Origin: Promethearchaeota archaeon
Lineage (GTDB): Archaea > Asgardarchaeota > Lokiarchaeia > Sigynarchaeales > SOKP01
Direction of reading: 5' to 3'
DNA length: 5,001 bases
Assembly (NCBI GenBank): GCA_030608765.1
Contig: JAUWDN010000125.1
Coordinates: 1 to 5,001, forward strand
Positions 1 to 4,870 of the stretch are shown piece by piece (within the stretch, counting starts at the first letter, position 1; each line of letters starts with the position of its first letter). Both the position numbers and the translations under genes were made by a program. Under the pieces are notes generated by a model. That model saw only the letters and a program-made list of their open reading frames with translations, was not told the DNA's origin and did no database searches.

Positions 1-847
1 TGCCTCGAGCACTGCGTTAATTGATTTAGGATTAAGACTAAGTGAAGCAACTGCTCATGGCGCTTTAACAGAAATTATTCTTCACAATACTTCAGGTTAT
101 AGTATTATTTTGGCAATTAACGACGAATATCTTGTATTTGGTGGCTTAAAAAACGTATACCGGATAGGATATTATCTCGGATATTTACGCGAGTTAGCTA
201 AAAAATTGAATATCTTAATATCGGGAGATGAAATAACTGAGATGACTCTTTCTTTAGAGGAGTCTGAAAGAATTAAACTAAAGAGAGAACAAGAGGAAGA
301 GGAAGTAACTAAAATAGTTAAACCTAGCGTTGAAGAAGACAAGGCTGCTTTAGATGATCTGCTAGGATTTTTAGACGATTGGGAAAAAGAAGGTGTCGAT
401 ATTGAAGAAATTGAAGCTACCAACGAAAACAAGATTGTTTCAATTCCTAAATCGATTGGATTAGAGTATGAAAAACAGTTGGAACATTCAGTCGAGAGTA
501 AAGTAACTCCAACGCAAATTGATCCCGTGACTGAAAGCACCGAATCACAATTTAAGGTTTATGAGGACGAAATTCCTCCAATTCCACTTGATGACTACAC
601 TCCAATGGAAATAGAAGAGGATGAAAGCATTCAAGAACCCCAAATCGTTCAGGAACAACCATCATGGGAGGAAAAACCTTTACAAGAAGGAGTACCTTCA
701 CTTGAAGACTTACCTCCTCCAGACTTTAATGTAGCGTTTGGAGAAGCCGCTTCAGAATATGATACTGAATTTGTGTTAGATAAAGAATCACAAGCCTTTG
801 AATCTGTTTTAAAAGATCTAGGATGGGACGAGGAAGAAGAAGATTAA
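1..847 (+). CDS. Roadblock/LC7 domain protein with long acidic C-terminal tail (5' end missing)
   Basis: The reading frame is open from base 2 to the TAA at 845-847, giving 281 visible codons, so the gene begins left of the window. A TTG at 110 lies inside the domain and is not the start. Visible residues 1-75 read as the later part of a Roadblock/LC7 fold: a helix (LIDLGLRLSEATAHGALTEI), strands around SGYSIILAINDEYLVFGGL, then the closing helix IGYYLGYLRELAKKL. Roadblock proteins dimerise and, in the MglB and Ragulator/LAMTOR families, act as platforms or activators for small Ras-like GTPases. After the domain come a charged helix-prone stretch (about 85-108), an acidic segment (about 113-140) and a Glu/Asp/Pro-rich disordered tail with short proline runs (IPPIP, LPPPD), ending in five acidic residues. 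No membrane segment is visible. Such extended Roadblock proteins fit Asgard archaea. The GTPase partner is not in view. The fold is fairly sure; the cellular role is unknown. Confidence 0.8.
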   Translation, partial: ASSTALIDLGLRLSEATAHGALTEIILHNTSGYSIILAINDEYLVFGGLKNVYRIGYYLGYLRELAKKLNILISGDEITEMTLSLEESERIKLKREQEEEEVTKIVKPSVEEDKAALDDLLGFLDDWEKEGVDIEEIEATNENKIVSIPKSIGLEYEKQLEHSVESKVTPTQIDPVTESTESQFKVYEDEIPPIPLDDYTPMEIEEDESIQEPQIVQEQPSWEEKPLQEGVPSLEDLPPPDFNVAFGEAASEYDTEFVLDKESQAFESVLKDLGWDEEEED

Positions 848-945
848 TTAATTTGGACCAATTTGCACAGTAATATTACTAATTGCTCATTTTTACACTA
901 AGAAATTTGTGACTCTTAATTTTGAATGGGAGATGTAAATAATGA

Positions 946-954
946 TTTTTTTTT
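946..954 (+). terminator. T9 tract, possible archaeal U-tract terminator of the Roadblock gene
   Basis: Nine consecutive T on the coding strand lie 99 bases after the Roadblock stop codon. Archaeal RNA polymerase can terminate at oligo-T tracts without a strong hairpin, and none is visible here. The tract abuts the TATA-like box, so it may equally be an AT-rich promoter element. The shorter T5 at 890-894 is the alternative stop. Confidence 0.3.
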
Positions 955-956
955 AT

Positions 957-964
957 TTTATAAG
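957..964 (+). promoter_or_regulatory. TATA-like box for pus10
   Basis: TTTATAAG resembles the archaeal box A consensus (TTTAWATA-like) and lies 53 bases before the pus10 ATG. It predicts transcription starting near 985. No convincing Shine-Dalgarno sequence precedes the ATG at 1018. Confidence 0.4.
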
Positions 965-1017
965 TTTATTGTCAGATCATTAAAAACAAAAGTGATATCT
1001 AATTATTTTACTAAAGT

Positions 1018-2373
1018 ATGACCATTTTTGAAAAAGTTTTAGAGATTTACCAAGAATATTACATCTGCTTACACTGTTTAGGTAGGATGTTTTCATTATT
1101 AGGGACAGATACTACTAATTACGAGAGGGGTAAATCTCTTCTTTTGGCAATGACTATGGAGAATCACAGAGCTTATTTATCAAGGCACGAAAACCACGAA
1201 GAAGCAATCATTAATTTAAAAATCCTAGCAGAAAAAACTAGGTTCAATCCTGCTCAGAGTGTTTTAGATAAGGAAGGAATTAAATATAGTAAACTTAGCC
1301 TACCTGAAAAATGCTATTTATGTGATGATATCTTTAGTAATGTTCCCACCTATGCTAGAATTGCAGAGGAAAACCTGAATCATCTAGAATTTAAAAATGT
1401 TTTAGTGGGAACTATTCTTGATTCGCAAATAGTTAATAGAGAGGATAATTTTAAAGCTCATTTTAATTTGCTAAATTCCGAGGCGTTTAAAAGTCATTTT
1501 AATAGAGAAGTTGGAAAAGAATTATCAAATAACTTACAAAAACCTGCAGAATTTTCGAAACCCGATATAACGATTATTTTTACATTAAGATTTGCGTCAT
1601 CTGAGGTAAATCTGCTATTAAGATCCATTTTTATTAGAGGAAGATATAATAAATTTATTAGAGGAATTCCACAAACTCATTGGGATTGTAGGTCTTGTAG
1701 AGGAAAAGGATGTGAATTGTGCGATTTTACAGGAAAGCAATACAAAACTAGTGTAGAAGAATTAATTAGTCCTGAATTTGTTAAGAAAGCAAAAGCCGAA
1801 GGTTCAAAATTTCACGGAGCAGGAAGAGAAGATATTGATGTGAGAATGCTAGGAAAAGGCAGACCTTATGTTTTAGAATTAAAAAATCCAAAGGTTAGAA
1901 CTCTAGATTTGAAAACAATTCAAAAAAAAGTAAATAAAAGAAATAAGAAAAAAATAAAAATTACTAATTTAGAATATAGTAGCAAAGAACAAGTTAAAGA
2001 CCTTAAATTTAACGCAGAAAACACTAAAAAAGTTTACAGAGCGTTAACATCGTCCTTCGAGAACATATCAAAAGAAAAATTTGAAGTTATTCTAAAAAAA
2101 ATACAAAAAGAATTTGTAAATCAAAAAATTCAGCAGAGAACACCTAATAGAGTGTCTCATCGTCGTGCTGATAAAATTAGAGAAAAAACAATATATCAAA
2201 TAGAAGGAAAATTCATTAAACCTAAAGTATATGAATTCATTATCGAGTCTCAAGGTGGGACTTACATTAAAGAACTCATAAACGGCGATAATGGAAGAAC
2301 AAAACCTTCACTTACAGAAATCTTTGGCTTTCCTCTTGAGTGCAAAAAATTAGATGTTCTAAAGATATATTAA
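1018..2373 (+). CDS. pus10: tRNA pseudouridine synthase Pus10 (451 aa)
   Basis: Archaeal Pus10 isomerises uridine to pseudouridine at positions 54 and 55 in the T-loop of tRNAs. The N-terminal THUMP-containing half carries paired cysteines C17-x2-C20 and C99-x2-C102, a likely zinc site. The catalytic half opens with a second Cys4 cluster, C224, C227, C232 and C235 (CRSCRGKGCELCDFTGKQY), typical of archaeal Pus10. The signature HGAGREDIDVRMLGKGRPY (266-284) follows, and D272 in the GRED element is the expected catalytic aspartate. A lysine-rich insert (about 299-345) precedes the conserved QRTPNRVSHRRADKIR block (372-387). The end holds GGTYIKELINGDNGRTKPSL (413-432), the substrate-binding motif. 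Length matches the family, and all expected motifs are intact. The ATG at 1018 is the first possible start, because an in-frame TAA lies at 1012-1014. The gene stands apart from its neighbours by 170 and 109 bases and probably has its own promoter. Confidence 0.96.
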   Translation: MTIFEKVLEIYQEYYICLHCLGRMFSLLGTDTTNYERGKSLLLAMTMENHRAYLSRHENHEEAIINLKILAEKTRFNPAQSVLDKEGIKYSKLSLPEKCYLCDDIFSNVPTYARIAEENLNHLEFKNVLVGTILDSQIVNREDNFKAHFNLLNSEAFKSHFNREVGKELSNNLQKPAEFSKPDITIIFTLRFASSEVNLLLRSIFIRGRYNKFIRGIPQTHWDCRSCRGKGCELCDFTGKQYKTSVEELISPEFVKKAKAEGSKFHGAGREDIDVRMLGKGRPYVLELKNPKVRTLDLKTIQKKVNKRNKKKIKITNLEYSSKEQVKDLKFNAENTKKVYRALTSSFENISKEKFEVILKKIQKEFVNQKIQQRTPNRVSHRRADKIREKTIYQIEGKFIKPKVYEFIIESQGGTYIKELINGDNGRTKPSLTEIFGFPLECKKLDVLKIY

Positions 2374-2482
2374 TTAACTTCTTTAAGATGCTAAATCAAA
2401 AAATAATTAAATTATGCATCACATATTATCAAAAATAGAATTTTTTATTTAAAATAATTCAATTTAGCGTAGGGAAGTAATT
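2374..2482 (+). promoter_or_regulatory. AT-rich spacer, probable promoter of the eL21-rpoF pair
   Basis: This 109-base stretch is almost pure A/T and has no small gene. It contains a T6 run (2441-2446) that might end pus10 transcription, and a TATA-like TTTAAAATA (2448-2456). That box would start transcription near 2475-2480, almost at the eL21 start codon, which conflicts with the ribosome-binding site at 2471-2475. An upstream AT element near 2422-2429 (CATATTAT) would give a leader of about 30 bases and fits better. An imperfect dyad runs from GAATT (2438-2442) to AATTC (2456-2460). The exact promoter cannot be fixed from sequence alone. Confidence 0.35.
2471..2475 (+). promoter_or_regulatory. 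Ribosome-binding site deciding the TTG start of eL21
   Basis: AGGGA lies seven bases before the TTG at 2483, a normal Shine-Dalgarno spacing. An in-frame TAG at 2465-2467 closes the frame just upstream, and no ATG or GTG start lies between. The site therefore supports TTG as the true start codon. Confidence 0.6.
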
Positions 2483-2812
2483 TTGACTTTACATAAAGGC
2501 TATCGGAATAAATCTCGTCAAAGGCATAGAAAGAATGTACGAGATAGAGGACTCGGTTCTATAGAAAAGTATTTAATTGATTATGAAATCGATGATAAAG
2601 TGGATGTAATTACTGATTCATCTCGACATAAAAGAGGATTTCCTCATAGGAGATATCATGGATTAACAGGAACGGTCAAAGGTACGAGAGGAAGATGCTA
2701 CGAAGTTGAAGTAAAATTAGGTAACTCTAAAAAACTATTAATTATTGGCAAAGAACATCTACGAGCTAATAAAGGTTCAGCTAATAAGCTCCAAAAATCA
2801 AATAAAAAGTAG
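2483..2812 (+). CDS. rpl21e: Large-subunit ribosomal protein eL21 (109 aa)
   Basis: eL21 is a 50S ribosomal protein shared by archaea and eukaryotes and absent from bacteria. The N-terminus is strongly basic (HKGYRNKSRQRHRKNVRDRG, 4-23), as in the family's rRNA-contacting tail. It is followed by the acidic DYEIDDKV (33-40), where the SH3-like barrel begins, then HKRGFPHRRYHGLTGTVKG (49-67), the family hallmark equivalent to the usual HKGMPHxRFHGKTGxV. The barrel closes with YEVEVK and LLIIGKEHLR (85-94). A lysine-, serine- and asparagine-rich tail of about 15 residues extends beyond the usual end near EHL. Translation starts at TTG with AGGGA upstream; losing these codons would remove the conserved basic N-terminus. 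rpoF follows after 8 bases, so the two are translated from one message. Confidence 0.96.
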   Translation: MTLHKGYRNKSRQRHRKNVRDRGLGSIEKYLIDYEIDDKVDVITDSSRHKRGFPHRRYHGLTGTVKGTRGRCYEVEVKLGNSKKLLIIGKEHLRANKGSANKLQKSNKK

Positions 2813-2814
2813 GG
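2810..2814 (+). promoter_or_regulatory. Ribosome-binding site of rpoF overlapping the eL21 stop codon
   Basis: TAGGG contains the eL21 TAG stop (2810-2812), and its GGG lies six bases before the rpoF ATG. Termination on eL21 and initiation on rpoF therefore share bases, which fits translational coupling. The only other Gs nearby are too close to the start to serve. Confidence 0.5.
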
Positions 2815-2820
2815 TTTTGT

Positions 2821-3186
2821 ATGTCTGGACGAAAAATAAGCGAAAAAACTGTTTCTATACCAGAAGTAAAAAAGATTATGGAAGATGTTAAAGAAAAAAT
2901 AGAAAAAATAGATAGCGAAGAAGGATTATCTCATTTTCAAGAAATCACTCATAATTATGTCAATAAATTTGCCAAAATGAGCGAAAAAGACGCGATAAAA
3001 ATTAAAAAGTTTCTAATAGAAAAATACGAAATCGAAGAAAATTACGCGATAACCATAGTCAACATAGATCCTCATACGATCCCAGAACTTAGGATGATCT
3101 TAGAGAAAAGCTTTACTGGAAAATCTTTAAATGATGAACAATTACAAGATCTTCTTGCTCAAATAGAAGAACTCAAAACTTCTTAA
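2821..3186 (+). CDS. rpoF: DNA-directed RNA polymerase subunit F (Rpo4/RpoF, Rpb4 homologue, 121 aa)
   Basis: RpoF pairs with RpoE (Rpo7) to form the stalk of archaeal RNA polymerase, which aids open-complex formation, elongation and termination. The N-terminal part has the family's VSIPEVKKIMEDV (11-23), the segment that interacts with the core and Rpo7. A helical region follows with THNYVNKFAKMSEKDAIKIK (43-62), equivalent to the usual leucine- and phenylalanine-containing 'eYl.KFskl' block. The HRDC-like C-terminal part contains AITIVNIDPHTIPELRMIL (76-94), matching the hallmark 'I.DI.P.t.dELR.Il', and ends in a helix, LNDEQLQDLLAQIEEL (103-118). Length is normal for the family. The protein is rich in Lys and Glu and has no cysteine. 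It lies 8 bases after eL21 and is followed by a 164-base gap, which is the odd point because DUF655 usually comes closely after rpoF. Confidence 0.93.
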   Translation: MSGRKISEKTVSIPEVKKIMEDVKEKIEKIDSEEGLSHFQEITHNYVNKFAKMSEKDAIKIKKFLIEKYEIEENYAITIVNIDPHTIPELRMILEKSFTGKSLNDEQLQDLLAQIEELKTS

Positions 3187-3204
3187 CCAGATTTCTATCA
3201 TAAA

Positions 3205-3210
3205 TTTTTT
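3205..3210 (+). terminator. T6 tract after rpoF, possible terminator
   Basis: Six T lie 18 bases after the rpoF stop codon, with no obvious GC-rich stem before them. Archaeal polymerase can release at such tracts, but T6 runs are common in DNA this AT-rich, so support is modest. Confidence 0.3.
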
Positions 3211-3230
3211 ACAAAGCGAATTAAACATCG

Positions 3231-3254
3231 AAGAATTTATAAATTCGAATTCTT
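3231..3254. repeat. Nested palindromes around a TATA-like core
   Basis: GAATTTATAAATTC (3233-3246) is a perfect 14-base palindrome, and AATTCGAATT (3242-3251) is a second perfect one overlapping it. In addition AAGAATT (3231-3237) is matched by AATTCTT (3248-3254) as an inverted repeat. The core TTTATAAA (3236-3243) is itself a TATA-like sequence. It could be an operator for a dimeric regulator, an alternative DUF655 promoter with a leader of about 85 bases, or a weak RNA stem after rpoF. Base composition makes some AT palindromes expected, but three interlocking ones are denser than elsewhere in this window. Confidence 0.45.
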
Positions 3255-3298
3255 TTAAATTTTAATGAGCAATCCTTGTTAAAAAAGGAATATTCAAA

Positions 3299-3306
3299 TT
3301 ATAAAA
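3299..3306 (+). promoter_or_regulatory. TATA-like box for the DUF655-ksgA-hemK unit
   Basis: TTATAAAA matches the archaeal TATA consensus well. It predicts transcription starting near 3326-3330, giving a leader of about 20-25 bases to the ATG at 3351. It is a better-placed candidate than the TATA core in the palindrome at 3236-3243. Confidence 0.45.
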
Positions 3307-3350
3307 CATTATGCATATTTGGAAAGTAAATAATAAGAGAATTGGTTGGT

Positions 3351-4001
3351 ATGGAAAGGAATCGGGATCGATACAGAAGACAGCCTCGCAGGCCCAAATA
3401 TCAAAGAAGGGATCCAAGAAAAAAGAAACAATTTATCAAAAAGTTTCGAGAAATTGCAATCCTAGATTTATTACTACATGGTCATCCTGAAGAAGTTAAA
3501 CCCAGTTGGTCCAAAACACCAATTGCTCAAGTACTTACTTTCCCGGACTTTGTCCTCTATGAGGTCAAATGTAACAGAGACTCAGAAATTAAAGTCCAAG
3601 AAAAAAACACATATGAAGTCTTTTTAAATCAGAACAAATTAAGAGAGGTCATCAAAAAAATCGATTACAAGGATCTAACTAACACTTCAAAAGCTTTAAT
3701 TCAACCCATTCTTGAAAGTGGGGTCCTAAATTACGAAGAAGAATTTATAAACTTCTTTAATAATTCAACTTCAATAACTCCAAGAATGCATTCTCTTAAA
3801 TTATTACCTGGTGTTGGTCAGAAACACATGTGGGAAATAATCGAGGCAAGAAATAGACAGAAATTTACTACATTTCAGGACATTTCTGACCGGACTAGTA
3901 TGTCTAATCCCGCAAAGCAGATTTCTTTAAGAATTATCAAGGAATTACAGCGTGAAGGAGTGAAGTATTACTTATTCTCGAAGACCCATAAATATGAATG
4001 A
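3351..4001 (+). CDS. DUF655 family protein, predicted nucleic-acid binding (216 aa)
   Basis: This matches the archaeal DUF655 family, whose function is not established. The hallmark lies in the second half: FINFFNNSTSITPRMHSLK (132-150), then the helix-hairpin-helix segment LLPGVGQKHMWEIIEARNRQ (151-170), then FTTFQDISDRTSM and the closing RIIKELQREGVKYYLF. The first half should form the family's beta-rich domain, with AILDLLLHG (36-44) standing for the usual 'yVLDyLp.G' and TPIAQVL (56-62) for 'kPiaqvv'. Residues 1-32 form an extra Arg/Lys-rich, probably disordered tail, which together with the hairpin motif suggests RNA or DNA binding. Two starts are possible: the ATG at 3351, used here, or an in-frame TTG at 3342 that adds three residues. 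The ATG has a weak AGAGA about ten bases upstream, whereas that element is one base from the TTG. The stop overlaps the ksgA start (ATGA), implying translational coupling with rRNA dimethylation. Confidence 0.9.
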   Translation: MERNRDRYRRQPRRPKYQRRDPRKKKQFIKKFREIAILDLLLHGHPEEVKPSWSKTPIAQVLTFPDFVLYEVKCNRDSEIKVQEKNTYEVFLNQNKLREVIKKIDYKDLTNTSKALIQPILESGVLNYEEEFINFFNNSTSITPRMHSLKLLPGVGQKHMWEIIEARNRQKFTTFQDISDRTSMSNPAKQISLRIIKELQREGVKYYLFSKTHKYE

Positions 4002-4855
4002 ATACTATGAATATAAGGAAAACTCAACTCATTTTAAAAGATTTAGAGGTAATACCAAATAAAAAACTAGGTCAAAATTTTCTAGTAAATAAAAATATTG
4101 CATTAAAAGTAATTTCAGAATCCAATATCTCTGAAGATGATGTAATTTTAGAGATTGGATCGGGGTTAGGAGCTCTAACAGAAGAATTAGTGAAATTACA
4201 TAATAAAATCTACTCCTATGAAATTGACTTTAAATTGTTTCAATATCTTACGAAGAAATTTTCGAAGAATAAAAATTTAATGCTCTATAACGAAGATATA
4301 CTAAATGCTGATATTCCTTCTCACAACATCGTAATCTCTAATATACCTTATTCCATTACAGGTGCTATAATCGAAAAGGTCTTTTATAATGAAAATCCAC
4401 CTCGAGGGGTTTTATTGCTCGAAGATAGTATAGCAGAAAGAATTTTTTCTAAAAACGAATACAAAAAGTTTTCTAGAATTACTGTAAGCTTTAACGCATT
4501 CATGGAACCCATTAAAAAATATAAAATTTCTAGATTTAATTTTATTCCTACCCCAAAGATTGATTTGGCTTTAATTATCGTTAAGCCTAAAGACGATATA
4601 GATCAATTTTTATTAGCAGATAAAGAAAGGAAGTTCTTCTTAAAGTTTGTTGCTGGAATAATGCCTTACAAAAACAAGAATATTGTGAATGCTCTAAGTT
4701 TATTCGTAAAAAATGAGGGTTTCGGTAATTTTTCAAAAAATGATATATATAATTATATGAATGGTACAAAAAACATAAATAGAAAAATCGCACAACTTAA
4801 AGTGGATGAGATCGTTGATCTGGGCAAGTCAATCTTTAATCTATTATATAATTAA
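3998..4855 (+). CDS. ksgA: 16S rRNA adenine-N6,N6 dimethyltransferase KsgA/Dim1 (285 aa)
   Basis: KsgA/Dim1 uses S-adenosylmethionine to dimethylate two adjacent adenines in the 3'-terminal hairpin of small-subunit rRNA, late in 30S assembly. In order, GQNFL (25-29) is the N-terminal signature, and VILEIGSGLGALTEEL (49-64) is the SAM-binding motif I. E75 in YEID is the expected ribose-contacting acid, and D100 in NEDIL the expected adenine-side contact. NIPYSI (115-120) is the catalytic NLPY-type motif, and FIPTPKID (182-189) is the conserved loop. A small helical domain fills the rest. The usual VDS after FxPxPK reads IDL, and the usual QKE-A-R helix reads LEDSIAERI, so the second half is divergent though the catalytic residues remain. 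The ATG at 3998 overlaps the DUF655 stop by four bases; an ATG at 4007 would be three residues shorter and still keep every motif. Confidence 0.93.
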   Translation: MNTMNIRKTQLILKDLEVIPNKKLGQNFLVNKNIALKVISESNISEDDVILEIGSGLGALTEELVKLHNKIYSYEIDFKLFQYLTKKFSKNKNLMLYNEDILNADIPSHNIVISNIPYSITGAIIEKVFYNENPPRGVLLLEDSIAERIFSKNEYKKFSRITVSFNAFMEPIKKYKISRFNFIPTPKIDLALIIVKPKDDIDQFLLADKERKFFLKFVAGIMPYKNKNIVNALSLFVKNEGFGNFSKNDIYNYMNGTKNINRKIAQLKVDEIVDLGKSIFNLLYN

Positions 4856-4870
4856 ATACTAAGCTAGCTG

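Larger units (their letters stand above)
848..1017 (+). promoter_or_regulatory. Intergenic region with probable terminator and pus10 promoter
   Basis: This 170-base gap has no credible small gene or RNA gene. It holds a 12-base perfect palindrome AGTAATATTACT (869-880), followed ten bases on by a T5 run (890-894). A T9 run (946-954) overlaps the start of a TATA-like box TTTATAAG (957-964). Archaeal TATA boxes sit about 25 bases before the start of transcription, which would put that start near 985 and leave a leader of about 32 bases before the pus10 ATG. The T-tracts could end transcription of the Roadblock gene. Placement is by pattern only. Confidence 0.4.
3187..3350 (+). promoter_or_regulatory. 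Intergenic region splitting rpoF from DUF655: T-tract, palindrome, TATA-like box
   Basis: The 164 bases contain no credible small gene or RNA gene. In order they hold a T6 tract (3205-3210), a palindromic block (3231-3254), a TATA-like box (3299-3306) and the 9-mer ATTATGCAT (3308-3316), which also occurs before eL21. The arrangement looks like a terminator followed by a promoter, so DUF655, ksgA and the HemK-like gene probably form their own transcription unit. This is a reading of pattern, not measured. Confidence 0.45.

Noticed and set aside
110..112. TTG as the start of the first gene
   Set aside because: The frame stays open to the window edge and upstream codons encode the earlier helix and strand of the same Roadblock fold, so the real start is outside.
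172..540. 122-codon open frame on the minus strand inside the Roadblock gene
   Set aside because: It is antisense to a well-supported coding frame. Its Ser-rich composition is what the reverse complement of Glu/Lys/Asp-rich codons produces, and it matches no family I recognise.
869..894. Hairpin terminator formed by AGTAATATTACT and the following T5
   Set aside because: The palindrome has no loop and only weak A-T pairs, so it would not form a stable RNA stem. It is kept only as a note in the intergenic entry.
911..997. Possible C/D-box small RNA before pus10
   Set aside because: TGAT-like words occur (942-946, 993-996) but none forms a full RTGATGA C box paired with a CTGA D box and internal C'/D' boxes.
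3240..3256. tRNA T-loop-like TTCGAAT
   Set aside because: No acceptor stem, anticodon arm or other cloverleaf element surrounds it, and it belongs to the palindrome.
3783..3798. Palindromic AGAATGCATTCT inside the DUF655 gene
   Set aside because: It lies in a conserved coding segment (TPRMHSLK), so codon constraints explain it, and no regulatory role is indicated.
4587..4793. 68-codon open frame on the minus strand inside ksgA
   Set aside because: It is antisense to the conserved ksgA frame, has no ribosome-binding site and shows no recognisable domain.
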